Below are positions 44,863 through 52,101 of a DNA stretch of 64,000 nt, in pieces. Source of the DNA: Algoriphagus resistens (GTDB lineage Bacteria; Bacteroidota; Bacteroidia; Cytophagales; Cyclobacteriaceae); contig NZ_LMXN01000010.1 in NCBI RefSeq assembly GCF_001442615.1, positions 62,001 to 126,000 of the forward strand. Direction: 5' to 3'. Position 1 is the first letter of the stretch; each line of letters begins with the position of its first letter. A program made the position numbers and the translations under genes. The notes below the pieces were generated by a model. It searched no databases. It was not told where the DNA came from and saw only the letters and a program-made list of their open reading frames with translations.

Positions 44863-45493
44863 GGCGCCCTCGCCCCAACTTTCTTCCCGATAGCATTTTT
44901 TAAGTTGGTGCCGTGAACATCTATCCCCATCTGGGTGTAGTCAGATTGGGTGTGTTTCCGGGCCCTACAATCTGGCTTAAGACTAGAATCTTCCTCTAGA
45001 ATAATTCTTTAAGTCTTGTCCTAGCCTAATATCCTTTCCAATTTACAATTGTTATATTCCTTCCTATCTATCATGCTCCCAGCAGTAGATTTCCTTGAGC
45101 ATCCGAAACTACCTCAACCCAACTATCTCCTGAAGGGAGGGGGTGAATGTTTAGTGCTACCACTATGATTTCAGAATCGAAAGGTGTTGGAACGTTTCTG
45201 GATTTAAGCCCGAATGGGAGTGGTAAAAGTTGGTGTATTTACCTACTCCTCCCATTCTCCTCCTTAAAGAGGAGGCACAAGGCTCTGCTCCAGATGGGCT
45301 CAAAAACAAGAAGTTGGCCGGCTGTTCCCGCATTGCTTACCTCTGAATTGTTTTAATCTTAGAATACGGGATTAAAATCTCCGGGTCACGGCCTCGGGAC
45401 CTGCGATTTCAAAAACTAAAAGGAACCTGCCATCCCCTTACTGTCTAGTAAGTCAACAAACGAACCAATCGTCTCAATAACTATTGGAAGTGG
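44863..45493. other. Intergenic region after the Abi gene
   Basis: These 631 bp hold no recognised gene. On the minus strand 44836-44990 a protein-like frame is open (SLKPDCRARKHTQSDYTQMG, then IDVHGTNLKNAIGKKV), which may be a decayed gene of unknown family. A G/C-rich 9-base inverted pair (CTCCTCC...GGAGGAG, about 45248-45270) is also present. The right end of the IS1595-family element should lie here, possibly near the TTAAAAAAT stretch at 44901-44912. Confidence 0.4.
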
Positions 45494-46201
45494 TTACTTA
45501 TCCATTTTACCCCTGCCAATTGGCAGATTGCAATAGAAACCCCATTGCTGATGAACTTGTTTCCCTGAGTCGTTTTTCATCACATCAGAAAAACCACCAT
45601 TGAAACGAAAGCCGATTGCGTTGAGCGATTCCCTGTCAAAAAACCATCCGATCCCAGCCACATACCCAAAGTCAAACCGCTGCACTTCCTCACGAATATC
45701 CACATCCAGTGAGATGTCCCCCTGCGGCAATTCAGCTTCGAACTCATCAATGGCTTTTAACCTAAAGGAAACCTGTGGCCCTAGCTCCAAGAAAAACCGC
45801 TTGGGCAGTTCATAACGTATGGCAATTGGCAAACTCAAATATTTGATGCTTCTGGTGAATTTTGTATCCCCATAATAGCCATTTAAGGTTTCATCACCCA
45901 AGTCATAGGCCGGGATGCCTTTAGCCCCCCGACGGTATTTGGCAAGCATATCCACATTTAGCTGCCAGTTATTTTTAAACTTATGTGTAAAAAATAGCCC
46001 CAGATTGAAATTTGTCATTCCCTCACTCCCACCCAGTCCGGTCATATTATTCCAGGCATAATCCATGTGAAGGCCGAACATATTCGTATCACTGTTTAGC
46101 TCATCCCCAAAAATCAGACTCATGATTACCTGTGATTTGGCAGCGCCGGAAAGGAAAATGAGAATTACTAGGGTAGATAAAAATTTTAGGGGAGAGACCA
46201 T
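45494..46201 (-). CDS. PorT-like outer-membrane beta-barrel protein, paralogue of the gene at 2845
   Basis: I chose the ATG at 46201 because it starts a clean signal peptide (MVSPLKFLSTLVILIFLSGA, then AKSQ); an upstream TTG at 46240 would add 13 residues. The 235-residue product begins VIMSLIFGDELNS, close to VLISLLFGDKLNS in the protein at 2845. Strands such as FNLGLFFTHKFKNNW, SLPIAIRYELPKRFFLELGP, QVSFRLKAID, FGYVAGIGWFFDRESLNAIG and a final FYCNLPIGRGKMDK complete the barrel. It lies 35 bp after the larger barrel gene at 46237. The function is unknown. Confidence 0.78.
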   Translation of the reverse strand: MVSPLKFLSTLVILIFLSGAAKSQVIMSLIFGDELNSDTNMFGLHMDYAWNNMTGLGGSEGMTNFNLGLFFTHKFKNNWQLNVDMLAKYRRGAKGIPAYDLGDETLNGYYGDTKFTRSIKYLSLPIAIRYELPKRFFLELGPQVSFRLKAIDEFEAELPQGDISLDVDIREEVQRFDFGYVAGIGWFFDRESLNAIGFRFNGGFSDVMKNDSGKQVHQQWGFYCNLPIGRGKMDK

Positions 46202-46236
46202 TGAAGGGTTAGGTTTTATGACATTTAGTAAAATTT

Positions 46237-47286
46237 TCAATTCTTCTTCTTGAAAAATCCAGGGATTCTATAGTTCAGGTTGAGCAAAAACTGGCTTCGT
46301 TTACCAAAAACACCCAATTCAGACCTCAGGATCCATCTTTTATCAAATTGGTATTGGGCCCCGAAAATCAGGTTGAAAGGAGCGGCAACTTTCTTATCCA
46401 GCCGGTATTCTATCATGGCGTCGCCCGGATCTAAACCCGCGGCAGCATCTTCGATTTTACCAATAATCTGCTTTACCACCACCCGCTGGGCAGGAGGCAA
46501 TCCATCTGCCCATTCATTCAGGCGCTCTATAGCGGATCCGTCTCCCATACCCGGAACAAGGCTGGAAACAGGAATAGAACCTTGCGTATCATTTTGGATC
46601 ACCTGAAAAAAGGTTCCTGCCCATATTGATAAGTTACGCTGGGGATTGCTGATAGAAGGAATGGTGTGTCCCACCCTGAAACTGCTGTTGAATGCAGGAA
46701 CTGGCTCTACGACCACTTCTACATCAGCAAAATTGTAATTATTGTCCCAGGCAAACCAAAGCGGTCCGGCTGCGGCAGTTAAAGTAGCCCCTAATCCATA
46801 GCTGCTTACCGAGAAATTTTGTTCGGTCTGAAAACTAATGGGATCGAGCAGGGTCACCTCAGTGCTGGTCGTGCCTCCACCCAATATCCCATAAACATTC
46901 AAGAAGGGCAATACCCATACATCTGGCCGGAAGGAATAGGCATTTGTTGTAGCTATAGTTGGACCAAATTTGATAAATCTGCTGATGTCCACCAGATCTG
47001 AGCCCCCGAACCCAACCGCCGTGCTTTCGATCAAAATCTGTTGCTGCTGGGTAAAATAGATTGCGCTGGCTCCCCATGCATAGGGTAGATCATACCCCCT
47101 TTTAGCTGCACCTGCCCCAAGAAAAGGGAACAGGTAGGGATAATCCATATTCTTCAGACTATCGTAGTACTCTTCATACAGAGGATTGAATATTTTTTGG
47201 GCACCTTGGGCAAAGCCTTTGGAAAAAGAAAGAACAGTACAAAACAGGGTAAGTATAAGTAGTCGGGTTAGTTTAACACACTTCAT
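46237..47286 (-). CDS. Predicted outer-membrane beta-barrel protein, paralogue of the gene at 1712
   Basis: I chose the ATG at 47286 because it starts the signal peptide (MKCVKLTRLLILTLFCTVLS, then SKGFAQ); twenty more codons upstream are open. The 349-residue product shares with the 1712 protein FLNVYGILGGGTTSTEVTLL, GPLWFAWDNNYN-like and the segment PQRNLSIWAGTFFQV, and ends GKRSQFLLNLNYRIPGFFKK. It is predicted to be a barrel of unknown function. The order of the pair is reversed compared with 1712/2845: here the larger protein is encoded first. A three-barrel array runs from 48202 down to 45494. Confidence 0.76.
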   Translation of the reverse strand: MKCVKLTRLLILTLFCTVLSFSKGFAQGAQKIFNPLYEEYYDSLKNMDYPYLFPFLGAGAAKRGYDLPYAWGASAIYFTQQQQILIESTAVGFGGSDLVDISRFIKFGPTIATTNAYSFRPDVWVLPFLNVYGILGGGTTSTEVTLLDPISFQTEQNFSVSSYGLGATLTAAAGPLWFAWDNNYNFADVEVVVEPVPAFNSSFRVGHTIPSISNPQRNLSIWAGTFFQVIQNDTQGSIPVSSLVPGMGDGSAIERLNEWADGLPPAQRVVVKQIIGKIEDAAAGLDPGDAMIEYRLDKKVAAPFNLIFGAQYQFDKRWILRSELGVFGKRSQFLLNLNYRIPGFFKKKN

Positions 47287-47413
47287 GGCTATGGGATAAG
47301 ACAAACATTCTACATTAAAATCAACACCTTTACCTTGGTCATGCATTGGAAAATCTACGCAGGACCGCTCACTTCTAGCTATGGCAACCGTAGGATACCG
47401 CGGGGTAAGCCGT

Positions 47414-48202
47414 TTACTTTGGAAACAAGAAAATCACCACAGCCCTCCAGCCCCAATCTGCTTTGCTTCCATCAGGCGCCGCCAGGTTAATTCTTGGCCC
47501 CACCACAAACTGGGTTTTCTGTTTTCCCAAGGAGGTAACCGCACTAACATTGGGATTCAGCCAAAGCGTAGTCGTCGAAGCTTTCCAGTTTTGTGTCCAC
47601 TCCATGTTTGCTCCCACTCCGGCACCGGTTTTCCAGTTATAGACTACAAATGGCTGGACAAACATCTGGCTTACATCAGGTCTGTCTTCATTACCGGCCA
47701 CAGACCAGATTTGATTGATCAAGCCTCCCACCGTCCAACCATTGCCCTGCTTGAGCGCCACAGCAGTAGGGCCAACCCCAAATTTCTTTGCCGTCAGAAA
47801 ATCATCTGTACCGGTGGGCACCAACAAGGCCGGCCCGACTCCCCAAGTGAGTTTCTCTGAGTTTTTCGGGCTGAAAAAAGCCGAAACCACAGCATCAGAT
47901 AATCCCGATTGCTTCTCACCGGGAGCAGTGATATTATATTGGGATACAATCGGAATGATCACCCGGGTAATCATATTTATATTCTCATTGATTGAGATAG
48001 GAATAACCGGCTGGAAATTCAACGTGTTTCTGGTCCCCTGCCTGTCGCCTATTCCATAGTCTGTATTGTTCTGGAAAGGCACTGAGATCAGAGAAGCGAT
48101 GGGATTGGCCAGTTTCTTGGCGAGCTCTGCGGCATCGTCCTGGGCAAATGATGCTTTAACTGAAAACAGGAAAATAGCGATGATCAACAAAAATTTATTC
48201 AT
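47414..48202 (-). CDS. Transporter-like outer-membrane protein
   Basis: The protein has 262 residues with a signal peptide ending KASFAQ. Landmarks are ANPIASLISVPFQNNTDYGI, LNFQPVIPISINENINMITR, GLSDAVVSAFFSPKNSEKLT, GVGPALLVPTGTDDFLTAKK, VGPTAVALKQGNGWTVGGLI and QMFVQPFVVYNWKTGAGVGA, matching the MetA-pathway-type transporter group. It is predicted to be an outer-membrane barrel; the substrate is unknown. It is the first gene of the array ending at 45494 and is 127 bp from the next gene. Its strands resemble those of the protein at 40083. Confidence 0.75.
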   Translation of the reverse strand: MNKFLLIIAIFLFSVKASFAQDDAAELAKKLANPIASLISVPFQNNTDYGIGDRQGTRNTLNFQPVIPISINENINMITRVIIPIVSQYNITAPGEKQSGLSDAVVSAFFSPKNSEKLTWGVGPALLVPTGTDDFLTAKKFGVGPTAVALKQGNGWTVGGLINQIWSVAGNEDRPDVSQMFVQPFVVYNWKTGAGVGANMEWTQNWKASTTTLWLNPNVSAVTSLGKQKTQFVVGPRINLAAPDGSKADWGWRAVVIFLFPK

Positions 48203-48762
48203 GGATATTTAATTAGATATAACGCTAACAGATTTGATAAAAATGGAATATTCTATTTTTAAATTTAAAAAAATTGTGATATAATGAAGTAATTTTTAAG
48301 AAAAGATTTGTGGTGTACCTAGAAGAAAAGTTGTGGGTTTACTTAGTATTGTTGGTTAGAGGGGTTTGGCCAGGGAGACCGGAGAGCAATCCTGCAATGG
48401 ACTGCAAACTAACGCAGGCAAGTAGTTGAATCAAGAGTTCTGAGTAATTTATACCTCCGAGCCGTATCCCTGAAAGAAATGAAAGCACTATTCCTGGCCC
48501 TGTCTCTACCTATAGCTAATACGGATGAGAGGTTGTTGTAAATAGGTTTATAGTGGTACCAATTCCTGGCCCGCGTTTTTTCCCTTGAGCCCGAGAGCTG
48601 TAGACGAAATTGCCCGGTATTTTATTACGATATTCCTACTACATAATTTTCTTAAATTTTAAGTACGGAATTATGTGACTTTAGCAAAAATACCGTGTCA
48701 TACTAAGAAGGTGAAGAACCTAACGCTTTCGAACCAAAAAAACCAAGGACTATTAATTCTAA
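48203..48762. other. Intergenic region before the ECF sigma gene
   Basis: These 560 bp hold no gene I recognise. They should contain the promoter of the minus-strand transporter gene (next to 48203) and of the sigma gene. A plus-strand frame with VSLKEMKALFLALSLPIANT lies near 48470-48540 but has no family match and is likely chance. Confidence 0.5.
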
Positions 48763-49359
48763 ATGAATCCCTCACGAGAACAAGATAAAAAAGAGCTTCA
48801 GAGGGTTTCTGCATTATCTGATGAGGATCTGGTCAAAGAGATTATAGAATTGAAAGAGTCCGTATATTATGGCATCTTGTATGACAGGTACGCGGACAAA
48901 ATCTACAATAGATGTTTACGGTTTATTCCTGTGAGAGAAGAGGCCCAGGATCTGACCCATGACCTATTTATCAAACTATACTATAGGTTAAAACAGTTTC
49001 GAGGACAATCATCATTCTCCACCTGGCTGTATAGTTTCACATACAACTTCTGTCTAAACCACCTCAACAGAAAGCATAAAATAAAGCAGGAGAAGGAACA
49101 GGAACTCACCGATAAGCTTCAAAATGAAACTGAAGAAATTGATGACAATGAGATTTTTGCATTGAAGGCCGAAAAACTGAAAGTTGCTCTGGACCGTGTC
49201 GGTGACAAGGAAAAGCTGATTCTGCTGATGAAATACCAGGACGAGTTTTCTGTCAAAGAAATCTCCGAATCCCTACAGCTTGGGGAGTCAGCTGTGAAAA
49301 TGAGAATCAACAGAGCTAAAAAGAGAGTATTGGAAGAATACAAAAATCTAGGGCATTGA
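48763..49359 (+). CDS. ECF-type RNA polymerase sigma factor
   Basis: The protein has 198 residues. Region 2 is YYGILYDRYADKIYNRCLRF, followed by EEAQDLTHDLFIKLYYRLKQ and the WLYSFTYNFCLNHLNRKHK stretch. Region 4 (DKEKLILLMKYQDEFSVKEI, SESLQLGESAVKMRINRAKK) forms a helix-turn-helix. ECF factors direct RNA polymerase to specific promoters. No FecR- or typical anti-sigma gene follows; instead there is a small acidic/charged protein and an MscS-like channel, so the two downstream genes may sense or respond to envelope stress. The stop overlaps the next start (TTG inside TTGA). Confidence 0.92.
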   Translation: MNPSREQDKKELQRVSALSDEDLVKEIIELKESVYYGILYDRYADKIYNRCLRFIPVREEAQDLTHDLFIKLYYRLKQFRGQSSFSTWLYSFTYNFCLNHLNRKHKIKQEKEQELTDKLQNETEEIDDNEIFALKAEKLKVALDRVGDKEKLILLMKYQDEFSVKEISESLQLGESAVKMRINRAKKRVLEEYKNLGH

Positions 49360-49589
49360 AAAATCCATTTAAAGAAATATTGGAACATGAGCAATTGCCT
49401 GAAATTATCAAAACCAGGGTAATGAAGGATATCAACCTGATCAATCTATCGATAGATCTGGCTGATCTCTTTTTGGTCAAAAGCCCGGATGTCTTTAAGA
49501 CAGTATTTGATGACGAACTGGATTTCAATAAGAACAAAAGCAAAAATCGCGGAGAGGATAAAGACCCAAACAAAAATAATAATGAATAA
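49356..49589 (+). CDS. Small hydrophilic protein between sigma factor and MscS channel
   Basis: The product has 77 residues, starting from a TTG that overlaps the sigma stop codon by three bases (TTGA), so the gene is translationally coupled. It begins MKNPFKEILEHEQLPEIIKT and has a helical core (RVMKDINLINLSIDLADLFL, VKSPDVFKTVFDDELDFNKN) with a highly charged Asn/Lys/Glu-rich C-terminus. No signal peptide or membrane segment is present. I do not recognise the family. Its place suggests a cytosolic modulator or anti-sigma factor, but this is inference only. It overlaps the channel gene by 8 bp. Confidence 0.7.
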   Translation: MKNPFKEILEHEQLPEIIKTRVMKDINLINLSIDLADLFLVKSPDVFKTVFDDELDFNKNKSKNRGEDKDPNKNNNE

Positions 49590-50406
49590 TTTAGTGGATA
49601 ATATGCATGCAGGTTATGATGTGATTGAGAGTCTCTTTCGGGAAACCGTAGCATTTTTACCAAGCCTGTTGGGATTTCTACTTTTTCTGCTGGCAGCATG
49701 GCTGTTTTATAAAGTAACGCTGTTCCTTATTTCAAGGATATTGAAGACCGTCAATCTGGACCAATTCTTCCAAAGAAACTTTCCCGGAATAGAGTCCTGG
49801 AAGCTACAGATCAATCCTACTGCCATTATTCTGGCTTTCGTAAGGATAACCTTACTAGTGGTATTCGTAGTTCTGGGCTCAGAAATACTTGGGTTGCCGG
49901 TCCTTTCGAACGAGCTCAGCAAACTGCTAGAGTTCCTGCCCAAATTAGTGATCGCAATCTCCTTGCTCTTCATTGGATTTAACATCTCAGCAGCTGCCAG
50001 AAAGCTGGTTTTTACCCTCTTTGACTCTTTTGGAATGGCAGGGGCAAAGTTGATCTCTACCCTTACTGGCTATTTGATCCTTTTCATCATTGTGCTTATT
50101 GCCATAGAGTTGGTCGGAATTGATACCAGTATTATTACAAACAACCTATCCATTATATTAGGCGCCATACTGCTCTGCATTTCAATTGCGGTGGGACTGG
50201 GCTCAGTAGAGCTCGTGAAAAGAATCCTCTTTGGGTTTTATTTTAAGAAAAACTTCAGACTTGGCCAGCAGATAGAATTCGATAATATTTCCGGTAAAAT
50301 CGTGAAAATGGACAATATTAACATTGTCCTCCAGCAAACAAGGGGGAAACTCGTAGTGCCTATCAAAGACCTGGTCAATACCAGGGTGAGCATTCTAGAG
50401 GGATAG
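49582..50406 (+). CDS. MscS-family mechanosensitive ion channel
   Basis: I chose the ATG at 49582 (MNNLVDNMHAGYDVIESLFR) because the frame before it overlaps the small gene and lacks membrane character. The 274-residue product has four or five membrane segments (LPSLLGFLLFLLAAWLFYKV, TAIILAFVRITLLVVFVVLG, FLPKLVIAISLLFIGFNISA, TLTGYLILFIIVLIAIELVG, LSIILGAILLCISIAVGLGS). A short beta domain follows (LGQQIEFDNISGKIVKMDNI). The protein should open under membrane tension. It is co-transcribed with the sigma factor and the small protein, and its 3' end overlaps the convergent hybrid kinase by 12 bp. Confidence 0.82.
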   Translation: MNNLVDNMHAGYDVIESLFRETVAFLPSLLGFLLFLLAAWLFYKVTLFLISRILKTVNLDQFFQRNFPGIESWKLQINPTAIILAFVRITLLVVFVVLGSEILGLPVLSNELSKLLEFLPKLVIAISLLFIGFNISAAARKLVFTLFDSFGMAGAKLISTLTGYLILFIIVLIAIELVGIDTSIITNNLSIILGAILLCISIAVGLGSVELVKRILFGFYFKKNFRLGQQIEFDNISGKIVKMDNINIVLQQTRGKLVVPIKDLVNTRVSILEG

Positions 50407-51555
50407 CCAAGCCGAAATCTCCAGACAGGATAAGGCCTCAGAAAGCTCCTGCAGCGTATAGGGTTTGGGCAATACCTTGGCTATTCCAACTATGCTTAAC
50501 TCATGCTCGGATAAAAGCACCTTCTCACCGGTCACCAAGATGATTTTCATGTCTGGGTAGTGTCTTTTAAGCCGTCCGCTAAGTGTAATCCCATCCAGGT
50601 CCGGTAAATTCAGATCAAGAAAGATGATGGGATAGTGATTTGTGTACAACAAAGCAGTAGTCTCTTTTGCGCTTTCAGCAGTATCGCAGGCTACACCAAG
50701 CTTTTTTAACTGTTTGGTGGTCATTTCCCTGCTGATCACATCATCATCCACTACCAAAACCCTCCCCCCTGAAATCTGAAGTTCCTTGGGGATATCACCA
50801 ATCTGTCGGACAGGGGCTAGCTGGAATTGAGCATCAAAGTAAAAAACAGAGCCAACCCCCGACTCGCTGCTGAGATGGATTTCGCTTCTCATGCTATGAA
50901 GTAGTTTTCGGGTGATTGATAACCCCAGTCCTGAGCCTCTCTGTTTTCTGGCGGTTTTACCGGGAATCTGGACAAAATCCCGAAACAGTTTCTCCTGGTC
51001 TTTTTGATTAATCCCAATGCCTGAATCCTTAACAGCAAAATGGATTTCAACACTGTCCCCTTCTGATTTTAGGAGTTGGATAGAGAGTTCTATGAAGCCT
51101 TGCTCAGTGAAATTCAACGCATTGCCGAACAGGTTATTTAATATTTGTGTCAGCTTGGTTTTTGATCCTATTAGGTGAACGGGAAGCAAGGGATCTATAT
51201 CCAAAACCAATGAAAGCCCATTCTTCTTGCAAAGCACAGCATATTGGGAGATAAGTTCTTCCACTAGCTTATGGAGGTCAAATTCATTCCCATTACCTAA
51301 ATCTTCTTCAGCCTCCCTATTTACCAAATACTTATTAAGAAGGTCTTTTAGATGACAGGCGGAGTTATGAATGATATTGACCAGTTCCTTTTGGTCATCC
51401 CCCTCGCTGTCTTTAAGCAATTCAGAACTTCCGATTACTATATTCAAAGAATTTCGGATCTCGTGGGACAATTCATCAAAATACCTTACACTTTCCGATT
51501 TCATCATGATGGATTTATTGTTTATACTTTTCGGATTAAAAAAATGAGCATTCAT
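50395..51555 (-). CDS. Cytosolic hybrid sensor kinase with receiver domain, no sensor domain
   Basis: The protein has 386 residues. The HisKA H-box is FDELSHEIRNSLN with His31. The HATPase_c domain shows NLFGNALNFTEQGF (N-box) and GSGLGLSITRKLLHSM (G-box). The receiver domain starts GRVLVVDDDVISRE at residue 264 and the phospho-acceptor is Asp314 in FLDLNLPDLDG; KPYTLQELSEAL is the conserved Lys region. Only about 25 residues precede the H-box, so no sensor or transmembrane part is encoded. It may take its input from another protein. It is convergent to the MscS gene. A start at 51507 would drop 16 residues. Confidence 0.9.
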   Translation of the reverse strand: MNAHFFNPKSINNKSIMMKSESVRYFDELSHEIRNSLNIVIGSSELLKDSEGDDQKELVNIIHNSACHLKDLLNKYLVNREAEEDLGNGNEFDLHKLVEELISQYAVLCKKNGLSLVLDIDPLLPVHLIGSKTKLTQILNNLFGNALNFTEQGFIELSIQLLKSEGDSVEIHFAVKDSGIGINQKDQEKLFRDFVQIPGKTARKQRGSGLGLSITRKLLHSMRSEIHLSSESGVGSVFYFDAQFQLAPVRQIGDIPKELQISGGRVLVVDDDVISREMTTKQLKKLGVACDTAESAKETTALLYTNHYPIIFLDLNLPDLDGITLSGRLKRHYPDMKIILVTGEKVLLSEHELSIVGIAKVLPKPYTLQELSEALSCLEISAWLSL

Positions 51556-52002
51556 TTCCTGTTTTTACATCACCATACCTAGCTTAAAACCCGCAAATCA
51601 TTAGTTCAAATCTTCGGCATTATCCCCCTCCAATTGACCCACCTCGGCAGCCCTCTTGGCAACTTTAGTCTGTTAGTAAAGAGGACTTCAGCTTTCAGGA
51701 ATATGAGACCTTATATCTTTAGAAACGGGATGAACTAGAAAGTCACATCTTGATGTGAAATTATTTCTGCCTGCTCTCAAAAAAGTTTATCCTGTATATC
51801 TCTTTGCGGAAAGGAACTCCTCCATCAGATTAGGGGATTCTTAAAAAAACATAATGGGTGCCCACTCACGCATCAGAATTAGGTCTGGTCCAGCCTGAAA
51901 AAATCGACCTAACCCTCCACCGCAGCCTTGAGGGAATTGCCGTATTCGAATTTCCGGCATCAAGTCAAAATACCTACGTGCAGCTAAGCGGATATTTAGA
52001 AT

Positions 52003-52034
52003 GACTAAAGCAAAATCGGAATTTTGCTTTAGTC
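52003..52034. repeat. Perfect 14-bp inverted repeat
   Basis: GACTAAAGCAAAAT (52003-52016) pairs perfectly with ATTTTGCTTTAGTC (52021-52034) around CGGA. No T-run follows on the susD side, so termination is uncertain. It may be a transcript-stabilising hairpin. Confidence 0.75.
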
Positions 52035-52046
52035 AGGCTTATACAC

Positions 52047-52077
52047 AGAAGGCTAGTTGATTTTCGACTAGCCTTCT
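52047..52077 (-). terminator. Hairpin just after the SusD-like gene, likely terminator or 3' stabiliser
   Basis: AGAAGGCTAGT (52047-52057) pairs with ACTAGCCTTCT (52067-52077), extended by one G-C pair in the 9-base loop. It lies 25 bp after the SusD stop. The T-run expected for rho-independent termination is weak. Confidence 0.55.
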
Positions 52078-52101
52078 CCTATATCTACTTACAAAAACTA
52101 C

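Larger units (their letters stand above)
51556..52101. other. Intergenic region with two strong hairpins after susD
   Basis: This gap of 546 bp lies between the hybrid kinase start and the SusD-like stop. The only clear structures are the two inverted repeats at 52003-52034 and 52047-52077. The remainder (51556-52002) shows no gene I recognise on either strand. Confidence 0.6.

Noticed and set aside
43100..45150. Terminal inverted repeats of the IS1595-family element
   Set aside because: Pairs such as GTAGGG near 43187 and 44960, or TTAAAAAT and TTAAAAAAT stretches, are too short or imperfect to define the ends.
45147..45356. Short plus-strand frame with a Gly-Ser-Gly-Lys-Ser string
   Set aside because: The string resembles a Walker A motif, but the frame is only 69 codons with no surrounding fold, so it is probably chance.
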